Shown in pieces: positions 41,796 to 53,789 of a DNA stretch of 64,000 nucleotides. The notes beneath the pieces are model-generated. The model was given only the letters and a program-made list of their open reading frames with translations, did not search any database and was not told the origin of the DNA. The position numbers were made by a program, and so were the translations under genes. Every line of letters begins with the position of its first letter. The first letter of the stretch is position 1. The DNA is taken from NCBI GenBank assembly GCA_047967505.1, contig CM106541.1; one strand, given 5' to 3'. This DNA comes from Dipteris shenzhenensis. Taxonomy: Eukaryota > Polypodiophyta > Polypodiopsida > Gleicheniales.

Positions 41796-43189
41796 TGCCC
41801 ACTCCAGCGGTGGCTGTAAGAGCACTTAGCTCATACAGGTTATTCCTCCTTACTCTTGTGCCAACAAGATTGCCTACACTATCCAGAATTTTTGCTCCTG
41901 TCTTGTTGAACCTCACCTCATGGTCAAGGTCAGTTATGGAAGCAACTGATAGTAGATTTCTCTTAATTTGTGGAACATACATCACATTAGATAGTTTTAG
42001 TAACATCTCCATTTATAGAAACAAATGAAATCATACCTGTACCCTCAACAGGGCATTTTGCATTACTTCCAACCGTCATAGTGATGGGTTCCTGTAGAGG
42101 CTGCATGGAACAATATAGACTCTTCTTGTAGGTCATGTGACGGGAGGCATCACTATCGAACACCCATGAATTAGTGGTTGACGCTTCTTGAACTGAGGAA
42201 GACTCTTCCTCAATGGCCAGAAATAGATCCAACTCTGCTTCCGCTGTGTTAGCTGTCTCTTTCCCCTTATCTGTCTTCTTCAGGGTACCATTCTTTTCAT
42301 CTGCTTTCTTGACCCGGAAATCTACAATCACATGGCCCTTCTTCTTGTAGTAGAAGCATTCTCCTTGAAACTTCTTCTCGCCGCCCTTCTTCTTTTTATC
42401 ACCACTAGTAGAGGACTCACCTTTGGTGGAGGAACCACCTTTGCCTTTCGTAGTGGCAGAGAACACAGCATCCCAATTGCCGCCTCCATCTCGAGCTTTA
42501 AGCCTCAATTTCTCCTCCATAAGTAAAGCACAGAACTCCTCAAATGACAATAATTGGGGTCTCACCTAAGTGTTAAGCACTGTTACTAGTCCATCAAACC
42601 TTGGTGAACATATCCAGAGACACCGCCGATGAGCTAGCTCTTCACTAGTCTTTTGTATCCCAGCACTAGCCATCTGGTCACGCAAATTTTTGATTTGGGT
42701 TATGAACGCCTCCGCTATCTCTCCTTCATTAAACTTATCGGCTACAAGCTGATTCTCCAGGTTCTGGATCCTTGTCTAATTTTGCATCTCATATTAACTC
42801 TTTAATATGTTCCAGGCCACAATTGCCTTAGATGTATGCTGAATTAAGGTCAAAACACTATCTGTCACCAAGGCATATAGAGCATCTGCATTCTTGCGTT
42901 TCCAAGCTCATAAAAGGTTGGCATTAGGAGATATCGTACTCCTCGAATTTGCTGAGTCGAGGGTTCCTTGTGGTTCTGAGTCAGTCCCCAGTACTATCTC
43001 CAGAAGCTCATATGAATCCAGAATAGCAGTAATTTTAAACTTCCACAAAGTGTAGTTCGTACCATCTAGCTTGCCTTCAGTGAAGGCTGGTAAGCAAATC
43101 CTCAACACCTGGATTGTTGGTGTAGCAGCAGCTGCTGAACTCGAGCCGCTTCCTGTTGCCATCACTTCGTATGCTGTTGAAGCCCTCAC
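41796..43189 (-). pseudogene. Copia gag and protease remnant
   Basis: Minus frames read LDGTNYTLWKFKITAILDSY, then FNEGEIAEAFITQIKNLRD, EEFCALLMEEKLRLKARD, a broken knuckle CFYYKKKGHVIVDF (two Cys lost), a protease site WVFDSDASRHMT (DSDAS in place of DSGAS), and MYVPQIKRNLLSVASI before the GAG-pre-integrase part. Stops occur near 42907 and 42566. Reading continues to about 41796 (GVGT) and then meets the CACTA-type end. Residue loss at the protease and knuckle shows it is inactive. The rest of pol is missing here; a pol fragment of the same sense lies at 31955-32195. Confidence 0.8.
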
Positions 43190-43222
43190 CTCTCTTCTAT
43201 TCTTCGATCCTTAGAGCCGCCT

Positions 43223-43236
43223 GGGCTCTGATACCA
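43223..43236 (-). other. Primer-binding site of minus-strand copia
   Basis: Minus strand TGGTATCAGAGCCC directly follows the LTR end at 43237. Confidence 0.85.
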
Positions 43237-43883
43237 TGCTAAATTACACGACGCAGCGGAACAAAAATTGAATAAAGAATCAAGAGTACACAACAAACTG
43301 GAGATGAACAAAATTTTTCTTCAATACTGATGTAGTACAAATGATGGCTCCATCCACCCATGCGCTCCCACAGTAGAGATTAGATGGCGATCTAGACAGA
43401 TACTAGATGAAGAGCTACTAGCTGGAAGATCTAATCTGATCTGAACTGATCTGATACAATGGACTGGGGAGGTCGCCTCTTTATAGCTATGAGGGCGGTA
43501 GTCAGATCAACCTAGTCGGTGAAGCCGACCAGTCAACCTAGTCATTGAAGCCGACTAGTCGTCCATGGAATATTCAGGGAATATTTCTTATACCGTCTCC
43601 TCGAGGGCTTCTGCCCTCAAACCCACACCAGGGGGATTGTTGGCCCCTCTGGGGACCCCCACAGCTAGGTGCCAACTGGCCCCCAAGCGCCAGCAACAAT
43701 AAGGGGCTCCCACACAATCACCTTTCTACCCTCAACGGTCTCATTGATAGACCTCATCTGACATGCAAACCATCCAGTGTCTTGGGCTCACACATGGCTT
43801 CTTCTCATATGGGGGCCTTAGAACTTGAGCACCTTGGACCACTGTTGGTTACCAGGAGGGTGGGGTAGTGAGCATATCTAACA
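43237..43883 (-). repeat. 5' LTR of minus-strand copia
   Basis: On the minus strand it runs from TGTTAGATATGCTC to TTTAGCA, 647 bp, and is followed by the primer site. It shares long blocks with 44627-45260, such as GTACACAACAAACTGGAGA and GATGGCTCCATCCACCC. Confidence 0.85.
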
Positions 43884-44020
43884 CCTCGTACTACACCCCT
43901 TAGAGTCACTGCTGCTACCAAATGCTCGTGCAAGTGTGTTTGTGTGAAAAGAAGTAAATATGTGTGTGTGTGTGCACGTGCGCACGGGTTAGTAGCAGTG
44001 ACTCAGAGGGGTGTACGAGG
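43884..44020. repeat. Small inverted repeat with a GT-rich loop
   Basis: The left arm (about 43884-43922, CCTCGTACTACACCCC.. GAGTCACTGCTGCTA) and the right arm (about 43988-44020, TAGTAGCAGTGACTC.. GGGGTGTACGAGG) are imperfect complements. The loop is GT-rich. It abuts the LTR at 43883. Confidence 0.75.
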
Positions 44021-44626
44021 GTAGGTTAGCCACAAGGATTGGCAGTTCAGCTCTCCAAGCGATTGAGTCTTCAACGGCCACTTCCCTAACCGTCAGAAGA
44101 TTCTTGTATGCATGCTATTACTAGCATTCCTATGTTATGTACACAGTTGTTGTGTGAGCTCTTGCTCTAGAATACAGAGATCTTTGGTGTTATGTCTCTA
44201 TTGCATTATGTTGCGCGTGCCATTTATCTCTGCTTTTCGTAGCGTTTGCGCGTAGTTATGACGCTACAGAAACATTCCCAATCCCATCCAATGGTGTGTA
44301 ATAAGGCTCCCTATGGCCATCAGATATCCGACCAGGATCCTACGTTGAGAATTTGTTATGTCTTGGAGACCTTTGGATGGAAATAAGATCCAACGGTGCA
44401 TGAAAGTCGCTTGATTTAGTTCGTTGGATGCGAAAATGAATCCAATGGCCATGAGTGGAGGTCATGATGGCCCATCAAGCCATGAGATAGATGGGTGTAT
44501 AGAACAAGATCAGAATGCTAGTAATAGCATGCGTACAAGAACCGTCTGATGGTTAGGGAAGTGGTCCTTGAAGACTCAACTGCTTGGAGATTTGAACCGC
44601 CAATCCTTGTGGCTAACCTACTCTCA
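44017..44626. repeat. Foldback element with about 105-bp inverted ends
   Basis: The left end GAGGGTAGGTTAGCCACAAG to CTATTACTAGCATT (44017-44120) pairs imperfectly with the right end AATGCTAGTAATAGC to CTAACCTACTCTC (about 44515-44625). The interior of about 395 bp has no ORF. It could be a MITE-like or Mutator-like non-autonomous element; no target duplication could be fixed, because LTR sequence abuts the right side. Confidence 0.7.
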
Positions 44627-45260
44627 TGTTAAATTAAATGGTGAAATGGAAGAGAAACTGAACAAAGAATAGAGAGTACACAACAAACTGGAGAAAAACA
44701 AAATTTTCCTTCAATACTGATGTAGTACAGATGATGGCTCCATCCACCCGTGCACTCCCACAGTGGAGCTTAGATGGCAATCTAGACAGATACTAGGTGA
44801 AGAGCTACTAGCTAGAAGATCTGAACTGATCTGATACAATGGACTGAGGTCAGATCTTTATAGCTATGAGGGTGGTAGTCGGATCAACGTAGTCAGTGGA
44901 ACCGGCTAGTCAACCTAGTCGGTGAAGCCGACCAGTCAACCTAGTTGGTGGAATCAACTAGTTGTCCATGGAATATTCAAGGAATATTCCCTATACCATC
45001 GCCTCGAGGGCTCCCACCCCCGAACCCCCACCAGGGGGGCCAACTGGCCCCTAGGCCCCAACAAGAATAAGGGGCTCCCACACAATCACCCTTCTACCAT
45101 CAACGGTCTCATTGATAGACCTCATCTGACATGCAAGTCAGGATCCCCATCTAGTGTCCCGGGCTCACACATGGCTTCTCCTCATATGGGGGCCTTACAA
45201 CTTGAGCACCTTGGACCACTGCTGGTTACCAGGAGGGTTGGGCATTGAGCATATCTAACA
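44627..45260 (-). repeat. Second LTR copy, probably solo
   Basis: It has the same family and orientation as 43237-43883, starts TGTTAAATTAAATGG on plus and ends CATATCTAACA. No internal region follows on either side, and the flanks (TCTCA and AAATG) are not a duplication. Confidence 0.75.
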
Positions 45261-45479
45261 AAATGTCCAAGTAGAAATTCTACTCCATTTTCCTATTCTA
45301 CAACACTATTGAATTTTGTGGGTGATGGCAATAAAGAAGTGCATAGATATGCCACAATTGAAATTGTTGTTGCAGAAATGTACAGGTGCTCGTACCTACA
45401 GGAGATAGAGATGAAATTGCAACATGCAGTAGAAAGATATAGAATGAAAGAGCAACTATCATAAGGAAACTGAAGAACA

Positions 45480-46520
45480 CATGAAGACAATGAAGAAGTC
45501 AAGGAAAGCTAGAACAAAAGCCACTCCATTGGGAGAAAGAATCAAAAAAAGAAAAACTTACAATATTGTGGAATTTAAAGCTAGATGTAGGCATAAAGTT
45601 CAGAAAGCAAGGTAAGTTTCACTTTTCTTTTTCTATATTGAATGCAATACAAAGACAATGATAACTCTCGATGATAATAGCAATTGAGAATAGAAAAGCT
45701 TTTGTGTGTGTACGTGTAAGAAATCCTAGAGTCTCAAAAGGAGAATGTTGATCCTAATGTTGATTCTAATGCCATTCCAATTAAAAAAGGAAATTTTTAC
45801 CTTGGGTTTATAGTCAACTACTATTGCAAAAAGTATTCTAGAGGATAAAAATATAAAACATTCAAACATAAAGTTGTACAATAGTTCATAAATAGCAACA
45901 TAGTCAACTAAATGTAATTCAAAAGGCACTTGATGAGAGGGGAGTGAGCAAGAAAGGTTCCACCTCTATTTTCAAATAGTAACATCATCAACCTTGAAAG
46001 ATCAAAGGATAAAATGTGTGCTCTTAATAAATCTTGTAGAAATATGGAGAATAAAAGGCCTAGTTAATCAACTGAAAGATGATTATATTGGAAATTTTTT
46101 GCATATTGAAGGGGTGTATGAAAGTGAAAAGGGAAGCGCTGTGTATAATCCTTGGAACAACATTTTTTGTTAATATTGAACAAGTACAAAGGAGAATGGC
46201 TTAATTTTATGGTATCGCATTGAAGAGTATCAAGGACGTCTCAAATTTGTTATAAAGTTGGATGAATGTGAGCTTGTTAAGGAGACACACTAACATGTTT
46301 TGAGTTTGCTTTTGTAATTGATGGATCAAGATCTCTATTCATTTGTGTGATTGTCACTGGTGTGCGATTTGAGGTAGGCACACTTGGATTTCAAAGGATT
46401 TTCCATAAGCATAATGTATTAATGTTTGGTTCTTCAACTTAAAAACTCAAAGATCCTTGCATTTCTCAATGGAAGGTTAAGATAGAGGGCCGCCAAACTC
46501 TTGATTGGGTGTCCTACCAC
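45480..46520 (+). pseudogene. Unrecognised coding remnant, upstream part
   Basis: An exon-like frame reads MKTMKKSRKARTKATPLGER and ends at KVQKAR/GTAAGT, a donor-like site near 45613. Further on are IKGLVNQLKDDYIGNFLHIE, ENGLILWYRIEEYQGRLKFV and FAFVIDGSRSLFICVIVTGV, with stops between. The sequence is interrupted at 46525 by a copia element and resumes at 52417. The family is not recognised. It looks like a protein-coding mobile element or an old pseudogene. Confidence 0.35.
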
Positions 46521-46525
46521 ACAAA

Positions 46526-46698
46526 TGTGGGGGTTAAAGGTCACTGTGCCTTTACCCCGGTTATGTACAATACTCAAACACATATATAAATGAATGAAAA
46601 AGAAGATTAGGGTGGTTTTGCACCCACCAAAATTTGTGTGGCTGTCTGTTTCTCTCTCTCTCCCTCTTCCGTTCTTGCTTCCGTTGAGAGCACTCTCA
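46526..46698 (+). repeat. 5' LTR (173 bp)
   Basis: It includes a TATA-like ACATATATAAATG and a CT run near its end. The leader from 46699 to 48144 has only short ORFs of no recognised function. Confidence 0.92.
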
Positions 46699-48144
46699 AC
46701 TAGTATCAGAGCCCGGGTGATCTAGCTGAGCATGTGTGAATGCTTGGAAGCTCAGCAGCTTTGTGGGAGGAAGGAGAACCTCTGTGGGAAGCTTTCTGGG
46801 TGACTTTACTTGCGTCCAAGTGTGCAGAGACCTTGGAGGAACCTTTGGAAAAGTCACTTTGGTTTTGCGAAGTGGTTTTAGGAGCCTGTTAAGTGTTTTC
46901 AAAGAAAAAGTCGTTTTTTGAGCTTTTCCCTGTTCCGTTCGATAACAGAGACTCCGTATTGACTTGTAGAGGCAACTATTGCTTGGTTTTGGTGTCCACT
47001 TCACTTCAGGAGCTTGGAAACACCTTCATTCTTGAATCTGGGATCATTTCATTGGATTTTTGACTCACTGTGTCAGTTTCTACGTTTTTTCTGCCTGGGT
47101 GTTGGAACTCAAGTTTGGAGCAACCATTTGTAGATCTGTCAGTTCCGATGGACTCAGGAGGTCTAAAACTTCTATGTTGCTCATCATTAGCACTCCGGTG
47201 GAGTTTACAAATAGCTTTGTTTCCAAAAACGTTTTTCAGTCCGTGTGTTGGACCCAGTGATTCAGACCACAGTTTCCAAAACCATCTGTCCCATTACATT
47301 CCGGACGCCCAAAAACCCCTACCTATCAGTTCTTGTATGATTCGGTGGAGTATTTTCAGAGTTATAGATCTCTGTGTATTTGATTTCGTCTCTCTGTTAT
47401 GCATTTTTCATTCTAAGGTTTTGAAACCTTAGATTTATGCCACATGGCAGTGGATAAGTGTTGACTCCCAATTGAAGTTCCAGCAGAAGAGAGATATTTG
47501 CAGATTTTCTTGCTGAGTCCGATTATGCAATGGCGCCCATGTTTTGAGGCATCTCAGGTTCTATTTTTAGTAGCGGTCTTTTCCATGGGACCATGATTTC
47601 TTGAGCATACCTTATGCAAATCACTCTGGTTGCAGTTTGAGCCATGTGCGCTCATTCGTGGTGTGCATTGGGTTGAAGTGGATGATTTATAGGCCATTTA
47701 GATGCATTGCAATCCTTATTGGATGTGCTGATAGGCCCAGATTGCCTTGTGGGATGCTATTTTTATGGATGCTTTGCACATGGATGCGATTTTATGCTGA
47801 GGGACAGCTTTGACACATTGCAGTTGATGCACTGATAGTGTTATGCTCTCTTGGATGAGATATTATTGATGCATATGCCCATGGATGGTGTTTATGCTTG
47901 AGCCATTTGGCACCTATTGGCATTTTGGATTGCCATTGCAGTTGGCATTTTCTTTTGGGCCAGATTTGCTCATATGGATGCATAGTACATGCACATGAGT
48001 CAGCTACATCTTTTTTTGATGCTTTGAGCTTTGAGCTTTGGTGATATTTCAGTCTATTGTGGCATACACATTTGGGTGCACCTGGTATTTGGTGTGATTC
48101 TCTCTTACAGGCACTAGCATTTGGGATTTTGCTTTATTTGCATC

Positions 48145-48908
48145 ATGGCATCCTCTTCCATGTTTGAAAAGGAGCTTTTCAACATTAAAAAGTTTGATGG
48201 GACAAACTTTTCTTTATGGAAAGAACAGATAAGGGATGTGCTTATTCAAAAGAAGCATATTAAACCCTTGGCAGGGATTGAAGCTAAGCCTGTAAATATG
48301 TCTGAGGATGATTGGAATGAGTTGGATGCATTAGTAAAGTCTACTATTAGACTTCATCTTGCAGAGTCATTTTATTTCACAATAGTAAATGAGCAGACTA
48401 CGGAAGATTTATGGAAGAAACTGTGTGCGACCTATGAGAAGGAAACTGCCTCTAATAAAGTTTACCTCATGAAGAGGTTGTTTGAGCTTCTCACTTGAAT
48501 GAATTCAATATTATTTTCAGCCAGCTTTAGGCTCAGAAGATGAATTTTGATGCGGAGACTAAGGCAATATTTCTCTTAGGTTCATTGCCATCCTCATGGG
48601 ATACCTTCCGTACAGCTGTCAGTAACTCTGTACCTGGTGGAGTACTAAAATTTGATGATGTTGTGGGTAGCTTGTTGGCCGAGGAGATTAGACGGAAGTC
48701 TATGGACGGCAACAAGCAGGATGCAGCCTTAAATGTACAAAGGGGTAGATCACAGTTCAGGGGGAAGTCCCAAGAAAGAGGGAAGTCTCGTAGCAAATCC
48801 AAGGCACGAAACATTGAGTGTTACCACTGTGGCAAGAAGGGCCATATGAAAAAGGATTGCTACAAGCTGAAAAGAGAGCAAAAGGATAAGAAAAAGAATG
48901 CAAATTAG
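48145..48908 (+). pseudogene. Copia gag, one stop/frame break
   Basis: It starts MASSSMFEKELFNIKKFDGT, with NFSLWKEQIRDVLIQKKHIK and EDLWKKLCATYEKETASNKV. A stop follows at 48496-48498. A second frame has FLLGSLPSSWDTFRTAVS, LAEEIRRKSM and the intact zinc knuckle CYHCGKKGHMKKDC. The N-terminal wording resembles the Tork/TNT1 lineage; lineage is inferred. Confidence 0.85.
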
Positions 48909-48916
48909 GGTGCAAA

Positions 48917-51900
48917 TCAAAAGGAAGAGAGTCCAAGGGAGGACAAAGGAAAAGTGAAGATCGAGGAGATCAATGCAGTCACACATGATAGTGACAATGA
49001 CGTTCTCTTCATGTCTACTTTATCTGCAGAGTTTCTTACCACTTCAGATGATGCATATTCCCAGGATTGGATTTTGGATTCTGGTGCTTCATTCCATGTT
49101 ACTCCCCATAGGGAATGGTTCTCCACTTATGATAGTGGAAAGACAAGTTGTGTGCATCTTGGAAATGACTATGCATGTGACATAGTGGGAGTAGGTGACA
49201 TAAAGTTTTCTTTTGCAAATGGGTCTACATTTATTTTGAAACATGTGAGACATGTGCCTAAGTTGACCAAGAGTCTTATTTCAGTGGGTTAACTAGATGA
49301 TGCTGGTTTTCACACCACTTTTGGCTTTCAGAGTTGGAAAATTCAGAAGGGCTCTATGCTTTTGGCCAGGGGTGCCAAGTGTGGGACTTTGTATCCCTTA
49401 CATGTATCAGGGGTATTTGATCATGTTGTTGCAATAACCGAGCAGCCAAGCACTTCTTTGTGGCATTGTAGGTTGGGGCACATGAGCCAGAATGGAATGA
49501 AACTCTTATGCCGTTTGGGTTGTGTACCGCATTTGAGTTTCTCTAATTTTGAATTTTGTGAGCACTGTCTCTATGTGAAGCAGACAATCAGCCCATAAAA
49601 GAAGGGGAAAGAAAGAGTTTGAAAAGCTTGATTTGGTGCATTCAGACGTATGTGGTCCCATGCCTACACGGTCATTAGGCGAGGCTGAATACTATGTGAC
49701 ATTCATTGATGATGCAACTAGGAAAGTGTGGTCTTATGCTATAGCTCGAAAGAGTGATGTGTTCCAAGTATTTCAAAAATGGTTGGCCTTGGTTGAGAAT
49801 CAATCAGGTAGAATGCTTAAATACCTACGGACTGACAATGGTGGAGAGTATCTCTCTCATGACTTTCAACATTTCTGTGATACACGTGGGATTAAGAGGG
49901 AGCTCACATCCCCTCGTACTCCAGAGCAAAATCCAGTTGCAGAAAAGATGAACTGTACCATTCAAGAAAGGTTGCAATGCATGCTTTCCAATGCAAGTCT
50001 TTCTGGTGGTTTTTGGGCTGAGGCAATGAAGACTGCAGTGCATGTGATCAATAGATCACCTAGTAAGAGTTTGGATGGTGGTATTCCTAAAGAGGCATGG
50101 AGTGGCAAGAAGCCCTCTTACTCTCATTTGCGTATATTTGGGTGTGAGGCATATGCACATGTGCCAAAAGAGCTTTGAAAGAATCTAGATCCTAAGTCTA
50201 GGAAATGCATCTTTCTGGGTTATGGTGAAAGTGGAGAGATGGGCTATCGTCTCTGGGATCCAGAAGCAAAGAAGATCATAGGCAGCCATGATGTAGTCTT
50301 CAATGAGAAGAAGATGCATAAGGCACCCGTGAGGGATGTTGAAATGAGGAGAATCACTTTCCAGGATGTGAATCCACCTGCATATGTTGATAGACAGCAA
50401 GCTGTCCATTTACCAAATGTGCAAGAAATGGTACCACCAAATACTCCCACAGGTATACAATCAAGGGTAGATGATGGATCATCTATTGGTGGAAATGATG
50501 AGCCAAATGTGGCTGATATATGCAGGTGGGAAAGCAAGCTGAAATGCCCTTCATAAGATCATCTAGAGTGTTTAGACCACCTGATAGGTTTGTTCCAGGG
50601 GTAGACTATGTGATGATTACTGATTGCGGGGAGCCTTCTTGCTACAGAGAGGCTATGATGCGCGAGGATCAATGCAAGTGGGAGTATGCTATGCAATCAG
50701 AGATGAGTTCACTTATGAAGAATAAGACTTGGGACTTAGTTTTTTTTCCACATGGAAAGAAAGCATTGCCATGTAAATGGGTCTAGAAGATGAAGGTCAT
50801 AGGTGATGATGTGCCTAGGTACAAGACCTGTTTGGTCTCGCTAAAGGGTTCAAGCAAGAGAAGGGTGTGGACTTTGATGAGATATTCTCTCCGGTTGTGA
50901 AGATGACCACACTTAGATGCATGCTTGGACTAGTGGCATCAGAGGATATGGAGCTTATGCAGATGGATGTCAAGACAGCTTTCTTGCATGGGGATTTGCA
51001 TGAGGAAATTTACATGGTGCAGCCAGAAGGCTTTGAAGAAAAGCACAAAGAGCATTTAGTTTGTAAGCTGAAGAAGAGTCTCTATGGTCTTAAGCAAGTG
51101 CCTAGAGAATGGTATTAGAAGTTTGATGCTTTCATTTGGTCCCAGGGTTTTAGAAGGAGTGAAATTGATCACTTCCTCTACACTAAAAGGGCTAAGGATA
51201 ATAGCCTGATAATCCTGGCACTATATGTGGATGATATGCTATTGGCTAGCAAGAATACTTATGAGCTAGATGCATTAAAGGCCGAGTTGCATGAGGCCTT
51301 TAATATGAATGATTTGGGACTTGCAGGTCATATTCTTGGTATGCGCATCACGCGTGATCGGAGTAGGAAACTCCTTTGACTTTCACAGAAGGAGTATGTT
51401 ACAAAAGTATTGCAGCGTTTCAATATGGAGGGGGGGAAGGAAGTGAGTACTCCATTGTCTCCATATGTGAAACTGAGTCATACAGATAGTCCCAAATCAG
51501 ATGAGGAGAGGGCCATGATGGCCAAGGTTCCTTATGCATCAGCGGTTGGGAGTCTTATGTATGCTATGATAGCTACTAGACCAGACATTGCATTTGCAGT
51601 GGGAGTTGTTAGCCGGTATACGGCTAATCTAGAAAAGAGGCATTGGGAGGCAGTTAAGTACATCATGAGGTACATGAAGGGTACCAAGGAGATGTGCATC
51701 TGCTTTGGTAAAGGAGACATGCATGTACTTGGGTACACAGATTCAGACTATGCATGGCATGTGGATAGTAGGAGATCCACTTCTGGTTATGTGTTCACCT
51801 TTGCAGGTGGTGTAGTGTCGTGGATGTCTCACACACAGAAGTGCGTTGCTTTGTCTACCACAGAGGCTGAGTATGTTGCAGCCACAGAGGGTTGCAAGGA

Positions 51901-52183
51901 GGCTATATGGCTTGATCGACTAGTGGGAGATTTGGGGATTCATACAGGTGTACCGACATTGCATAGTGATTCCATGAGTGTTATTCAGCTAGCATAGAAT
52001 CCGGTCTTTCATGCAAAGACCAAACACATTGAGGTCAGGTACCATTTCATCAGGGAGGTACTTGAGGACAAGTGCATAGAGCTTGTCAAGGTTCATACAG
52101 AAGATAACCCTGCAGATATGCTGACGAAGAGTCTACGTAGTCAGCAGTTTGAGTATTGTCGTGTATTGATGGGCATTGGATAG
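48917..52183 (+). pseudogene. Copia pol, broken by several stops
   Basis: In order: protease WILDSGASFHVT (near 49066), GAG-pre-integrase LWHCRLGHMSQNGM, integrase VHSDVCGPMPTRSLGEAEYY with RTDNGGEY and PEQNPVAEK (E kept), then a stop after HVPKEL at 50176-50178. RT follows with QMDVKTAFLHGDLHEEIYMV and LYVDDMLLA (YVDD intact), and RNase H with GYTDSDYAWHVDSRRSTSG, ALSTTEAEY and TKHIEVRYHF, ending at 52183. Further stops lie near 49291, 50784, 51116, 51378 and 51995. Domain content is complete but the reading frame is not. Confidence 0.9.
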
Positions 52184-52236
52184 TATGCTCACTGGTTGTT
52201 CTCCCTTAAAGGCACATTGTCCTTTAAGTGGGAGGT

Positions 52237-52411
52237 TGTGGGGGTTAAAGGTCACTGTGCCTTTACCCCGGTTATGTACAATACTCAAACACATATATAA
52301 ATGAATGAAAAAGAAGATTAGGGTGGTTCTGCACCCACCAAAACTTGTGTGGCTCTCTGTTTCTCTCTCTCTCTCCCTCTTCCGTTCTTGCTTCCGTTCA
52401 GAGCACTCTCA
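52237..52411 (+). repeat. 3' LTR (175 bp)
   Basis: It matches the 5' copy, is preceded by the purine tract AAGTGGGAGG, and is followed by the duplication ACAAA. Confidence 0.92.
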
Positions 52412-52416
52412 ACAAA

Positions 52417-52605
52417 AATACTAGCTATTATCAAAGTTCAAGTTTAAGGGGGGTATCTTTATGTTGAGGGCAAAGCTGATTTTCAAGTAGAGTGGCATAA
52501 AGCAGGTGACTTGAAAACCCTAAAGTGTATGTTTAACATAAGTACAGCAAACAATTCAAAATATCCATGGCTTTACTACAAGCACCATGTCATGGATCCT
52601 AAATA
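52417..52605 (+). pseudogene. Unrecognised coding remnant, middle part
   Basis: One open frame reads YLYVEGKADFQVEWHKAGDL, then KTLKCMFNISTANNSKYPWL and YYKHHVMDPK to a stop at 52603-52605. The pattern GDLKxL... NNSKYP resembles a segment seen in uncharacterised transposon-associated proteins, but I cannot name it. It continues the sequence interrupted at 46525. Confidence 0.35.
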
Positions 52606-52632
52606 GTGGAGGAAAGCATCTAATAGAGATGA

Positions 52633-52870
52633 GGTTGATCCAAATTTCAAAGTTGTTCTTGATATTTCCCCTTGTGCAATGTATATGTATGCACATTGCA
52701 TGCTTTGTTTCAGATCATTAAAAAGTTGGTGTTTCCACACACACACATGCATATATGCATGTATGTATAGAAATACCAAATTTTTATTGATCCGACACAA
52801 AGCATGCGATGTGCATATATGAACATTGCACAATGGGATATCAAGAACAACTTTGAAATTTGGATCAACC
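52633..52870. repeat. MITE-like foldback with about 72-bp inverted arms
   Basis: Arms 52633-52706 and 52799-52870 are near-perfect complements (outer word GGTTGATCCAAATTTC). The 92-bp loop contains a CACACACATGCATATATG core. It abuts the CT microsatellite. Confidence 0.85.

Positions 52871-52912
<42 letters not shown>
52871..52912. repeat. (TC)n microsatellite
   Basis: About 20 TC repeats, followed by a short ACACACATACACACA stretch. Confidence 0.95.
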
Positions 52913-52921
<9 letters not shown>

Positions 52922-53156
52922 TACACACATTGCTTGGCAACTTCATCTTGAAAATCATGAGAAGGTGTCACTTCAAGCTTGACCTGGCTGAGGAGCTCCC
53001 TAGCACTCCAATTATCCTCAATAGAAGGGGAGAAATTTAAAGGGAACAACATCTTATTTATAAAATCTCCCTAATTCTTGCTTATTTCATGGTCGTGGTC
53101 TTTCTAGCCATATAATGAAGAGCTTCCCTCAGAAAAAGGAAAAACGAAAGCATGTT

Positions 53157-53681
53157 TTTTCGCTCAAAGCCATTGAAGCTCATCCTGATGAGGAGGACTC
53201 TTTAGTTCTAAGGTTAATAAGAGGCTCACCTGATTGGCTGGATGGTGCAGTCACAAGCACTAGCATTGGCCCATGCAATCAAATTTGCACGATTGGTTGC
53301 CTTGCATGCAAACTCACGTGGCTGGTGGTTGTGACCTCTGAAGGACCTCATAGGTTCTTACCTCTTTCCTACATGTGCAAGTATCTCCACCGACTTGTGA
53401 TCTCAAGGGCGATGAGAGTCAATTATTCATATGGTAGAGTAGGATTGGATGTAGTAGATTGGTGAGGTGATCTTCTATGAGGAGTTGTGAGTGGCTGTGT
53501 CGTAGTGATCATGACTGTGTGTCGTGATAAATTTGTAAGCCTTTGTGGCTCAATCTTTTTGTAAAGCTGCAACAAACCTAGTAGGGGTGAGCAACTATCG
53601 AGTGAGTTGATTGAAATATAAGTGGTTTTTATATTTTATGTGCTGCTCTCTTTTGCTACCCTGCATCTCCGTTTGCCATCA
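53157..53681 (+). repeat. 5' LTR of the second gag-only element
   Basis: Aligned with 54936-55455; differences are mostly single substitutions such as GAT/CAT and GTG/ACA-type changes, more than in the young copia. Confidence 0.88.
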
Positions 53682-53789
53682 GTGCTATCAGAGTGTGGTA
53701 TTTCCATTCCTTGGTTCTCTGGTGATCGAAGATATGGATTGTGAAGAAGCGACGAACTAATCGACGCAGTCAAAGAACTTCTCTTAAGA

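Larger units (their letters stand above)
46526..52411 (+). mobile_element. Full-length, decayed Ty1/copia with very short LTRs, TSD ACAAA
   Basis: LTRs at 46526-46698 (173 bp) and 52237-52411 (175 bp) start TGTGGGGGTTAAAGG and end GCACTCTCA. They differ by four substitutions and one CT unit. The duplication ACAAA lies at 46521-46525 and 52412-52416. The primer-like TAGTATCAGAGCCC starts at 46701, two bases after the LTR; AAGTGGGAGG precedes the 3' LTR. The leader of about 1.45 kb is long for copia. Gag and pol are broken by stops. Confidence 0.93.
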
